A stretch of DNA of 64,000 bases from Tetradesmus obliquus (Eukaryota; Chlorophyta; Chlorophyceae; Sphaeropleales; Scenedesmaceae): assembly GCA_030272155.1 (NCBI GenBank), contig CP126202.1, positions 1,922,001 to 1,986,000 of the forward strand, in the 5' to 3' direction. A program made the position numbers and the translations under genes. Within the stretch, counting starts at the first letter, position 1; each line of letters starts with the position of its first letter. The notes below the pieces were generated by a model that made no database searches, had not been told where the DNA came from, and saw nothing but the letters and a program-made list of their open reading frames with translations. Below, one piece after another: positions 1 through 10,478 of this stretch.

Positions 1-8
1 CAGGCTGC

Positions 9-1479
9 TCAACGCGCGTGCGAGTGCGGGCCGCAAGCGCAGAGCGTCGTGGCTGGCAGGGATGAGTTGCTGGCTGGCGCGTAGTTGAGCAGCGCCAGTG
101 CTGCTGCCATGCTGATGACAGCAGCAGCAAGCAGCAGCAGCCCTGGAGCCATCATGGTGCTGCCTGTGACTGCCACTAGAGCAGTGACGATGATGGGGCT
201 GACACCACCTGCAGTACACACAGCAGACCACAGCGCATGGTTTTGGTCAGTAAGATGTGATTGCTGTATGTTCCTGAGCACAGGGCTGCATGTGAGTGTC
301 ACTAAAGCGGTGACGATGATGGGGCTGACACCACCTGCAGCATGCACAGTAGGACGAAGCGCAGTGTGGGTGTCAGTCAGGATGTGAAACAAAGGAATGC
401 TTAGCACAGCGCTGCCTGTGACTGCCACGAGAGCGGTGACGATGATGGGGCTGACACCACCTGCAGCACACACAGCAGACCACAGCGCAGTGTGATTGTC
501 AGCTAGGACAGCAGTACTGTCTGTTGCTGAGAAGTGCTGCCCTGAGGCAGCCATCAGAGCGGTGTGCAAAAAAACGGAATGCTCAGCACAGCGCTGCCTG
601 TGACTGCCACCAGAGCGGTGACAATGATGGGGCTGACACCACCTGCAGTACACAGTGGCACACAGCGCAGTGTGCGTGTCAGCAAAGATGTGATCACGTA
701 TGTTTCTGAGCACAGGGCTGCCTGTGGTGGCCACTAGAGCGCTGACAATGATGGGGCTGACCCACCTGCACAGCAGTAGACAGTGTGACTGTAAGTAGGA
801 TTGCCGATCACATGTGCTGCGCAGCATGCTGAGCTCATGTGAGCACTAACAATGGCGAGGCTGGCAGCATCTGCAGAGCAGCGCAGCAAAGTGCAGCGTA
901 TTGCGAGCATTCAAGTCTGGTTGTCAACGCATAACATCTGCTTGAGGTGCCGTGTTCTGCGCAGAACAAAGCGGCAGGCCGCAGCCAACACACTGAAACC
1001 GCGCACTGTCCCAGCCATGACATGGCCACGTTGTGGGCCAGGTTTTGAAAAGCACATGCATCTGAACACATGCATGTAATCTTTAATGCATCACTTCATG
1101 CACTCACCCAGCCAGCACATGGCCATGTTGTGCGCCAGGGTTGCATCAAACGCCTGCCTGATCGCCGCAACATGAAACAACGCTTCTACCGCAACTCACC
1201 CAGCCAGCTCATGGCCATGTTGTGGGCCAGGTTTTGAGAAGCACGTGCATCTAACGTTGAATGCATCACTTCATGCACGCACCCAGCCAGGACATGGCCA
1301 TGTTGTGTATGTTGTGCGCCAGGGTTGCTTCAAACAATGCGTGATCGCCGCAACATGAAACAACCGTCCACCGCAACTCACCCAGCCAGGACATGGCCAT
1401 GTTGTGGGCCAGGTTGAAGCCGGAGCTGCGCACAGTGGCCGGGTAGATGCTGCTGCAGGTGGCTGCAAGGGGGCAGGAG

Positions 1480-1515
<36 letters not shown>

Positions 1516-3444
1516 TGGGTCAGATACAGTTGGATGCTATGTCACCAAAAGTACCGCAGCAGCTGCAAGGTCGGTGCAGCAGGGCTGAATGCTTCTGCAA
1601 CCTGGCCTGAGGATGAGCTAGTGTGACCACCAGATGAACCTGACACATCTGCGCAACGCAAACACTACACCCAGCACCATTTAATGTGCACAACCTGCCT
1701 CCTCACCTGGCACCACGCCCAGCACCCAGCCCATGAGCCTCTAAAAACCCCTGACCACCCTAAACCACATGGACAACCCACACCCAAAACCCCAGCCTCC
1801 ACACATGTGGCAACCAACCCTCCTCACCTGGCACCACACCCAGCACCCAGCCCATGAGCACCATCAGTAGCAGGTGCAGCAGCCAGCAGCCCGCCACGCC
1901 GCACCGCGCAAACCCGATGAACACCGGCACGCTGATGCCCGCCGCAGCCGTGAACACGGCGAAGCAGCTCCACACGCGCGGCATGCCCTTGTCTGAGGCC
2001 CAGCCGGCCACCAGCTGCACTGCGCCCATCACGCTGAGGTTCACAATGAGCATGGCCTGGCTCATCTTCTCGGGCATGAACACTGGGGCCTTGCGCAGCT
2101 GCAGCGGCAGCCAGGTGGAGATGACCCAGAAGCCGATGCTGACCCAGGCCTCAAAAAGAAACTGCAGCAGCACGCCGCCCCAGTGCTTGCGCAGCAGACG
2201 CAGCGCAGGCACGTACTCGCCCTGCTTCTCAGGCACTTTGACCTCACGCGGTTTACCCCCAGTACCTGCGATCGTGACGACTGCATCACCGCCGGATGTG
2301 CTCGCAACAGATGCGGCTGCGCCGGGCTGCTTGCGCTGCTGCTGCTGCTGCCGGGTGACTGCCAGCGAGTCGATCGTCTTGAGGCCTAAGCCGGTGTTGA
2401 AGCTTCCTGCGTCTCCTGCTGTCTTCTCCTTGCCAGCGCTGCTGCAGTCCTGGTCAATCTGCGCGGCATCGTCGCTGCCAGCTGTTCCATCGCTCAGCAC
2501 GCTGTCTTGATGGCACAGCAAGCCTTCCTCCTGCTGCTGCTGCTCCTTGATCTTCTGCACCTGCTCCCTGGACAGCTGCAGCGAGCAGACTGCCCGCAAG
2601 CCAAGGTACCTCCCGCAGCCCTCCCCAGCAGGGTATGCAGCCAAACCACCTGCGCCTCCACCACTGTTATTTAACATGTCATTTCCCATGTCATTACCAT
2701 TATAACGTGCCGAAGAGCTGGGGATGGCAGACATGCTGCTGCGCCTCACACGGATGGAGGCCGGCCTGCTTGCTGCAATGCGTTGCAGGTTTTGGAAGAT
2801 GATCTCTTCACGCTCATCTGTGAATTCTTCCGGCTCTGGCATGTGCAGCCGCAGCACAAAGGCCAGGCCTGCGCTAATAATGGAGAGGGCAAAGACCAGC
2901 CGCCAGCCAAACAGCAGCATCTGGCCTGCAGGGCAGCAGGGATTGCAGCGGCAGCCAGGCAGCCAAGCAGCGCAGCGTCAGTCGCTATAAGCGGACAGGG
3001 ACGATCCCAGGCAGCGGGGACGCAGGATGTCAGTTTGTGTGTGTGAAACAAATGCATCATCTGTGAATTCGTCTGGCTCTGGCATGTGCAGCCGCAGCAC
3101 GCAGGCGAGGCCTGCGCTGATAACGGAAAATGCAAAGGTATTTGACCAGGTGCCAGCCGAGCAGCAGCATCTGGCCTGCAGGGCGGCATGTACAAGGGTG
3201 GTAGCAGGGATTGCAGGGGCAGCCAGGCAGCGCAGTGTCAGTCGCTGTAAGCAGACAGGGAAGAACCCAGGCTGCGGGGACGCAGAATGTCATCTGGCCT
3301 GCAGGGCAGCATGTGCGAGCAATAGAATGTTGCAAGGCAAGCCGACCATATGCCAAGCTGAGTCAGCAGGTGCATCAAACACCAAGTGCCAGTCGACAGC
3401 AACACCTGGCCTGTGCAAAAGCAATGGTGTGCCATTGAAGAGAA

Positions 3445-3489
<45 letters not shown>

Positions 3490-3539
3490 CAAGCACGCAG
3501 CAGGCAGGCTGTGGGAGAGTGGTGCAGCAGCAAATGCCA

Positions 3540-3608
<69 letters not shown>

Positions 3609-4053
3609 CAGCCTCACCTGGGCTGAAAATTGCCTCCACGATCACCACCACCAGCACACCCAGCATGCAGCCCACCATGGCCGATGCCACGCCAATGGAG
3701 CCAACAAAGCCTTTGGCCTTCGCAGGGGCGATCTCATGAAGATACACCTGGGCTGAAAAGTGCCCCCACCACCACCACCACCACCACCACCACCAGCACC
3801 CCCAGCATGCAGCCCACCATGGCCGATGCAAACCTGATCGAGCCCACCAGGCCCTATTATGCTAGCAGCAGCAGCAGCAGCAGCAGCCTCACCTGGGCTG
3901 AAGATAGCCTCCACGATCACCACCACCAGCACCCCCAGCATGCAGCCCACCATGGCTGAGGCCACACCAATGGAGCCCACCAAGCCTTTGGCCTTGGCAG
4001 GGGCAATCTCATGGAGGTACACCATGGCGCAGCCAAACTCGCCTGCAGCAGCG

Positions 4054-4105
<52 letters not shown>

Positions 4106-4234
4106 TGGTTCTGATCCTTGCTCATCTCCGCAACTATACTATGCAAAGCCGATCGAGCCATCAAAGCCTTTGCCCTTGGCAGGGGCGATCTCGTGCAGGT
4201 ACACCATGGCACAGCCAAACTCGCCTGCAGCAGC

Positions 4235-4269
<35 letters not shown>

Positions 4270-4651
4270 GGTTGTCATCACTCCACATCTCAAGCAGACA
4301 ATGCAAACACCACAGCAGTTCAACATGGGCTGCTGCAAACAGTGGAAACTGCTCATTTGTGTTACAGCAGCAGCAGCAGCAGCTGCAGCACCCCCCCCCC
4401 CCCACCACCACCACTACCACGCACCTCCCATGGCAAGTCCCTGCACAGCCCTTACAGCAGCAGCAACGGCGCTCACCTCCCATGGCAAGTCCTTGGATGG
4501 CTCTCAGCAGTGCCAGCAGTATGGGTGCTGCAATGCCCGCCTGGGCAAAGGTGGGCAGGCAGCTGATGAGCACAGTGCACACAGCCATCACAGTGACGCT
4601 GACCAGCAGGCAAATCCTCCTGCCCCTGGTGTCAGCAAGGTGGCCAAACCT

Positions 4652-4688
<37 letters not shown>

Positions 4689-4800
4689 CAGCAGCAGCAG
4701 GCATGGGTCAGCCAATGAGCACTGTAGGGATGGCCATCACAGTGACGCTGACCAGCAGGCAGATCCTCCTGCCCCTGGTGTCACCCAGGTGACTGAAACT

Positions 4801-4844
<44 letters not shown>

Positions 4845-6238
4845 CTCTGTCATGGTTGGCAACAGATACATGAAGTGCGGAGCAACAGCTGCACTAGGGA
4901 CACCAACTCGGCAGCATGCTGGAATGGCGCACAAGCAGCAGATACTGTAGATTAACTTTGCAGCGACCTGCCATATGAGATGACTTTTGAGTTTGGATTA
5001 GGTTTAGGGTTAGGGTTCACCCAAACCCTAAACCCTAGGGTCCGACAGGTGCAGCGATTGTGCAGGCAGGTGTGGTCACACTGCGATCGTCGCCAGCCCG
5101 CCAATGCCAGCAGCAACAGCAAGCTGTAACACAGTTGCAGCCCTGGATATGTCAGCCGCTGCTGCTGCTGCAGTGTCACTTGCGCGCTGCATGCTACATT
5201 CCTGCAGTGCTGCTGCTGCTGCTCAGGATAACAGTGCTGCTGCATTACTGCTGCTGCTGCTGCTGCTCACAGTAGTGCTCCCACAGGCCGTGAGATGAAC
5301 CCCACTGCGTAGACGCCCCAGAAGGACAGCTGCGTCACCGCGGGGTCCCCCGCAGGGAAGAAGACCTTCGTCAGGTAGCCGTTCAGCTGGCTGTACGCAA
5401 AGAAGTCATACCCTGCAACACACAGCAGACAATTGTTGAGTGCAGGCGCGTTATTGGTTTAGTAACGCAGTGAGAAGGCAGTGCTCAATAGGCGTTCAGC
5501 TGGCTGTATGCAAAGAAGTCGTACCCTGCAGTGGGTGTGAGGGGATTTGAACGCAGGCGCAGCAGCGGTTGGTGATGTAGTTGTTGATCTGGCTCACTGG
5601 TACAGGCATTGGCACAGGCACTCAGGAGACAGCTGGCTGCAGGCCAAGTTAGACCTGGCAATTTCAGGAGTACAGCAGTACAACATCGGCGGCAGCAGGA
5701 AGTGCTGTTTTTGCCGAGTCGAATCGTATCGCACGATAGGTGAATCATCACTTTGTAGCAGCAATGGTGGCAAAGATGTGAAAGGACACGGTACTGCACA
5801 GTATGCATGCGTGCCAGTGACATTGCTTCTCCCCTGAGGAGTGTAGCTGTTCCCGCCATTGCTCGCACTGTTCGCAACACTCTCCAGGCTCAGCAACACT
5901 CTCCAAACAGTGCCCTAATCCGCTTGATGCAGTGGCAGAACAGCAATACGTTGCTGTAAAGCATCACCCGTGTACAGCAAGCAGCCCTCTGCTTCTGCAG
6001 GATTCTGCCACTGCCATTTACCAGCTGCAGCTGAGCACCAACAGATTCAAAGGCGCTGCCCGCAACGCCCGCAGCGGCCATCCAGCTTCCTGTCCCACTC
6101 ACATTCAAGCAGCGTTCCGAGTGCGATTGCGCCGATGAGCAGGCCGAATTGCCTGTTGGAGAGCTCCGCACCATAGCTGCGAGTGCGAACGAACACGACA
6201 CCCTGCTCCGACACCTTGCTTGCTGCTGGATCGTTCAT
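9..6238 (-). CDS. MFS transporter, metabolite:H+ symporter (MHS) type, 7 exons, 659 aa
   Basis: Membrane protein expected to co-transport a small organic solute with protons. Exons by my reading: 6238-6103, 5412-5271, 4649-4477, 4042-3893, 2925-1828, 1462-1382, 208-9; they total 1980 nt, exactly 660 codons with a final TGA. Family evidence: the exon 1/2 junction rebuilds the MHS signature GTLLEWYDFFAYSQLN; exon 3 begins FGHLADTRGRR, the MFS loop 2-3 motif; exon 4 has VYLHEIAPAKAKG; exon 6 has IYPATVRSSGFNLAHNMA, typical of helices 10-11; exon 7 supplies the last helices. Exon 5 inserts about 200 low-complexity residues between helices 6 and 7, where bacterial relatives have a short loop. Start at 6238 is chosen over an in-frame ATG at 6253 only because it gives a more usual N-terminus. 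Every intron carries extra exon-edge copies. The substrate cannot be told. Confidence 0.85.
300..800 (-). repeat. Four acceptor-side copies of MFS exon 7
   Basis: Copies near 310-345, 430-470, 615-650 and 740-775 each repeat the intron end CTGCAG plus the first codons of exon 7 (reading GGVSPIIVTALV). They lie upstream of the full exon at 208-9 in the sense of transcription. Spacing between copies is about 120-180 bp, so the unit includes intron sequence. They differ by a few substitutions each. Confidence 0.85.
1000..1345 (-). repeat. Four donor-side copies of MFS exon 6
   Basis: Copies near 1000-1055, 1105-1150, 1190-1240 and 1285-1335 repeat the end of exon 6 (reading NLAHNMAMSWLG) and its donor. 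All lie downstream of the complete exon at 1462-1382. Together with the acceptor array they give this one intron five donors and five acceptors. Confidence 0.85.
1695..1742 (-). repeat. Donor-side copy of MFS exon 5
   Basis: Repeats the last about 40 bases of exon 5 with its GTGAGG donor (original at 1828-1865). It lies just downstream of the exon, inside intron 5. Confidence 0.75.
3050..3310 (-). repeat. Acceptor-side copy of MFS exon 5
   Basis: 3175-3050 repeats the acceptor and first about 110 bases of exon 5 (original 2925-2815), but its reading frame is broken. A second, very short trace of the acceptor is seen near 3295-3310. Both lie upstream of the true exon. Confidence 0.75.
3447..3602 (+). 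repeat. (CAGG)n then (CAG)n microsatellites in MFS intron 4
   Basis: A tetranucleotide CAGG run near 3447-3492 is followed by CAG repeats near 3541-3608. In the sense strand of the transporter these are CTG/CCTG runs, pyrimidine-rich and intronic. Confidence 0.9.
3620..3850 (-). repeat. Two donor-side copies of MFS exon 4
   Basis: Blocks 3620-3745 and 3745-3850 repeat exon 4 (original 4042-3893), including the sequence reading ASAMVGCMLGV. The second has lost part of the exon and gained an ACC run (3766-3795). They follow the full exon in transcription order. Confidence 0.8.
4145..4228 (-). repeat. Acceptor-side copy of MFS exon 4
   Basis: Repeats the CTGCAG acceptor and the first about 27 codons of exon 4 (EFGCAMVYLHEIAPAKGKG), then runs into a stop. 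It lies upstream of the true exon at 4042. Confidence 0.85.
4690..4800 (-). repeat. Acceptor-side copy of MFS exon 3
   Basis: Repeats the first about 100 bases of exon 3 (LGDTRGRRICLLVSVTVMA) after a (CTG)nCAG acceptor, with an in-frame stop near its end. The complete exon follows at 4649-4477. Confidence 0.85.
4995..5040. repeat. Interstitial telomere-like block, head-to-head
   Basis: A 46-bp stretch in MFS intron 2 has GGTTTAGGGTTAGGG followed at once by CCCAAACCCTAAACCC, i.e. plant/algal TTTAGGG telomere units in inverted arrangement. Short and imperfect, but recognisable. Confidence 0.75.
5493..5527 (-). repeat. Acceptor-side copy of MFS exon 2
   Basis: Repeats the CTGCAG acceptor and the first 11 codons of exon 2 (YDFFAYSQLNA). 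The complete exon is at 5412-5271. Confidence 0.85.
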
Positions 6239-7358
6239 TTCTGCATCACACACGTCAGTGTTGTTAATTCGATTAAATCAATGCTCTACCGCAGCTATTG
6301 AGCTTGACCAGGCCGGATGCAGGAAACCTTACTGGTCACTGCAGCACTGGGAGAAGCACAGGCAGCTCGGTTCGCAGCTCACCTGCTGAAACTTAGTTAT
6401 AATGTATTTTAATTAGGGTGGATGCGTCTTTGGAGGAATATACTTAGACTTAGACCAACCGGATGTGCGAAGGATGTATCGTTGCACTGGCGCTGCACAC
6501 GAGCAAGTCAAGAAAAGTCAGGAGCGCGTGTTGCTGTCCGCACTGTCCTTGAAGAAGTGTTCTCCAGTGTTGTTCAGATTGCTGGCGAAAGGGTTTCACT
6601 CAAGACGACTGACCTGCCATGTGATTGTAGACAACAGTTGTCATGGCATTCCTAGTACGATCGCAAGCTGCAATCAGGCCATAACCACCCTCAACAAATG
6701 TTTTCATATAATTTATTTGTGGATTGAAAGTTATAGCACCAGCTTGCGTCGCATCAACAGGGCTGGTAACCCTAGTTGAGTTACCCAACCGAGCGGCAGC
6801 GGCGTGCTGCAGCAGCTGTTCCCATTTGAAAAATCAACACGCGTTTGTCCTGACGTACGCTTGCCCGGCAGCGGGCTCTCATCCGACACATGCTGCTGCA
6901 GCCACTGCACCAGATCCGGCTGCCAGCGCAGTGCGCATTGCGCTGTTGTGCCTGTCCCACTGCACCTTGTTTTCCCAGCCTGAGCCTACAAGTCCTAAAG
7001 ACTAAACTTGGCATCGGTAGATCAGGAGCAGCAATACTATCGGGGAGCGTTGCACACACGTAACAAGCCACATCACTTCAGCCCGAAGTACTCCAGGCCT
7101 TCCAAGATGCCGTACGCCTCATGCCCCTTGCTGCGCAGCAGCCGCTGCTTGCCTGGCAGCGGGCTCTCATCCGACAAATGCTGCTCCAGCCACTACACCA
7201 GATCAGGCTGCGCATTGCGCTGCTGTGTCTGTCCTACTGCTTCTTGTTTTGCCAGCCTGAGCCTTCAATTCCTAAAGACTAAACTTGGCATCGATGATTG
7301 GCATAGATCAGGAGCAGCAATACTAGTGGTGAGCGTGACACACATTTAACAAGCCACA
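6239..7358. other. Spacer between MFS promoter side and phosphatase 3' end, with 3'-end copies
   Basis: Contains no gene I can support. The phosphatase (-) ends at 7359 and the MFS gene (-) starts at 6238. The upper half holds two tandem copies of the phosphatase terminal exon and its flank, listed separately; 6260-6860 shows nothing recognisable. Confidence 0.6.
6866..7215 (-). repeat. Two tandem copies of the phosphatase 3' end beyond its stop
   Basis: 7077-7215 and 6866-6935 repeat the coding end of the last exon (original 7359-7510). They are followed by a shared flank containing a CCTAAAGACTAAACTTGGCATCG-like sequence at about 7000 and 7270. Unit length is about 280-290 bp. The copies lie downstream of the true stop. 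Confidence 0.85.
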
Positions 7359-7673
7359 TCACTTCAAGCCAAAGTACTCCAGGCCTTCCAAGATGCCATA
7401 CGCCTCATTCCCTTTGCTGCGCAGCAGCCGCTGCTTGCCCAGCAGCGGGCTCTCATCCGACACATGCTGCTCCAGCCACTGCACCAGATCCGGCTGCGCA
7501 TTGCCAACCACAATCGCCAGATTCCTGCCTGAAAGCATCAAGATGTCGTTTCCGGAGTCCCCGCAGGCAACAGTGCTTGAGAGAGGGTAGCGGTGGCTGG
7601 CTCGCACATACTCCAAAGCCTGCAGCTTGCCGGCACGAATCGGGACTAGGTCAAGGAAGCGCCAGTCGCCTGC

Positions 7674-7712
<39 letters not shown>

Positions 7713-7782
7713 GGTGGTGAGCACGTACTCCAAAGCCTGCAGCTTGCCGGCGCGGATTGGAACCAGCTCCAGGAAGCGCCAG

Positions 7783-7828
<46 letters not shown>

Positions 7829-10445
7829 GGACAGTAAGTACTCCTGTCAACAAAACAGGTACTCCAGCGCCTGCAGCTTGTCGGCACGCACGAGCAATCA
7901 ACCTCGAGTGTTGACCACCCACCTGTGCCACTGACGATGATGTTGGCCTGCACTCGCCCTGCATCCAGCAAGGCCTGCAGCTGCCACAGCACCCGATGCA
8001 GCACACAACATAACGTCTGCCACTGCATTTGCCAGTACGTGAACATACTGCTGTACCCACCTGTCCCGCTGACAATGATGTTGGCCTGCACCCGCGCTGC
8101 ATCCCGCGACGCTTGCATCTGGTCCTGCCCCTTGGGGCAGCAGCACCAGCCCACGCACACTGAGTAGCACAGAACCAACATAAGCAACAACAGATTACAT
8201 CATGCTCTGTATTCACCTGTCCCGCTGACGATGATGTTGGCCTGCACGCGCGCTGCGTCAAGTGAACTCTGCAGCTGGTCCAGTACCTTCTGCAGCACAC
8301 CCACGTTGACGCCACAAGTGACCTTGTGGTCGTTCTGCTCATCAGGAGGCCTGAAGTGCATCGAATCCTTACCAACCTGGTGCAGCAGCAGCAGAACAAG
8401 AAGACGAAGAAGGTACAAAGAGGCTGCTGGTCACTTTGTGGTCATTTGCATAGCAGAAGGGTGTCAGCAGCAGCAGCACCAGAAGACGCGGTGAGTCAGC
8501 AGCAGCAACAAGCAGAAAAAGTTCAACACATATGGCAAATGCTGCTGCTGCTGCGCCTGCTGCCACTTGCTTTGCTGCCTATTCCAGCCAAGTTCGGCAC
8601 TCACGTCTGCCAGCGCCGCATATGCTGCCTCTCGCACCGCCTCCACGCGCCACCCCACATCCAGCTGCCCCGTACTCCTGCATTCCTGCATTGATCTAGC
8701 CACCACCAACAACTTCTGACTGCCATATGCCAGTGTTGCAAACGACGCCGCACCCGCCACGCAACGCCCAGCTGCTCTCACTGCCCATCGCTGCTTCCGC
8801 GCATTGATCGCTATCACAATTGGCAATCTGCACTCACATTTGCCAGCGCCGCGTATGCTGCCTCCCGCACCGCCTCCACCCTCCACCCCACATCCAGCTG
8901 CCCAGCCCAGCCCTTGTCTTCTTGCCAGTCGCTCTTCAACCACTGCTACTGCACCTGCTGCCACCTTTCTGCCCTTGCTACTTCTGCTGTTGATGCATCA
9001 TAGTCTACTACGCACATGTTCGCTCCAAGCCGTTATCAGCTAGTTGTGCAGCACTGCTGCCTACAGCCGTCAAAACCACCAACAACACTCACGTTTGCTA
9101 GCGCCGCGTATGCTGCCTCACGCACCGCCTCCACCCTCCACCCCACATCCAGCTGCCCGGCCCAGCCCTTGTCTTCCTGCCAGCCATTTTTGGGTGTGAA
9201 GTTGTACACCTTGGTGCCTACTGCACTGATGAGGACATCTGGATGCGCCAGGCAGTGTGCTTTGTCTGCCAGCAGCTGCTTGAATGAATCCAGCGCCCTG
9301 CGGCAGCACACATATATACAGCACAACAAACACATACAGTCAGCAGCATACCTTGCGTTGCGTGCCGCTCTTCTGTGTGAAGTTGTACACCTCGGTGCTC
9401 ACTGCACTGATAAGCACGTCTTGGTGCGCCAGGCAGTGCGCCTTGTCTGCCAGCAGCTGCTGGAAGGAGTCCAGCGCCCGCAAAGCACGCACACAAACAT
9501 GGAACACTTGCAGCAATACACATAGTGCAGTGTGCAGTGTTTGAGCGCTTCCGGCCCCGCTGTAACGACATGCTGGAAAAGTCGTGCAAATGCTGATGCA
9601 AACATGCCTAATGGTACTGCTGCGCTGCTGTGTACTCACCGCCCCGTGTTGTAGACCAGCAGCCCTCCTCGTAGCAGTCCCTCGTTCTCCCACCACTCCT
9701 TGAAGGCAGCGGTAGCAGCGTCATCGCCCACCATGGTGCCGTCAAGGTCACTCACAAGCATTACAAAAACCACAATGCGGCAGATACTGTGCGCGCTTGC
9801 GCAGCTGACTTTGATCGCTGGCTGCTGCTGTGTGGCGTGTTGCGCCACTGTCTTGCAAGACGCAGCGGCACTCACCGCCCCGTGTTGTAGACCAGCAGCC
9901 CTCCTCGCAGCAGCCCCTCGTTCTCCCACCACTCCTTAAAAGCAGCGGTGGCAGCGTCATCGCCCACCATGGTGCCGTCAAGGTCACTCACAAGCATCAC
10001 TGCTGGTGGTGAGGCAGCTGGCAGCTGCGACAGGCTGCCGTTGCGCAGCGTGTATGTTCCCGGGGTGGTGATGACGTAGTTGCCACCTGCAGCAGCAGCG
10101 AAAGTAGCAGCAGCAGCAGCAGCAGCAGGAGTTGGCGGCATAGATTCGAGGGGATATTTGCACCGGAAAGACTGCCGTTGCGCAGCGTGTATGTTCCTGG
10201 TGTGGTTATGACATAGTTTCCGCCTGCAGCAGCAGCAGGTGGGGTTGCGGAAACATAAGGCGGTTGCTAAATGCAGCTTGACACTGATGAAGTACGCTGC
10301 TGCTGCTGCCAACAGCAGGTGAAGCTGGTTAAAAACACGCAGCGAGGTGCTGGTACTGGTTACCCCTGCACAGAGCACAACCCTTGTTACATATGTCTGC
10401 AACCCCTACTGCCGCTGCTACCGCTCCTGCTGCTACTGCTGGTGC

Positions 10446-10478
<33 letters not shown>

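Noticed and set aside
3238-4790. Many long open frames rich in Leu, Ala, Gln, Cys or Ser across CAG tracts
   Set aside because: They are readings of (CAG)n or (CTG)n in other frames within introns; the same bases are open in up to five frames and show no domain.
9640-9760. A second phosphatase catalytic exon giving a two-core enzyme or alternative isoform
   Set aside because: It contains only the 3' half of exon 3 with no good acceptor in the right phase; better explained as a donor-side duplicate.
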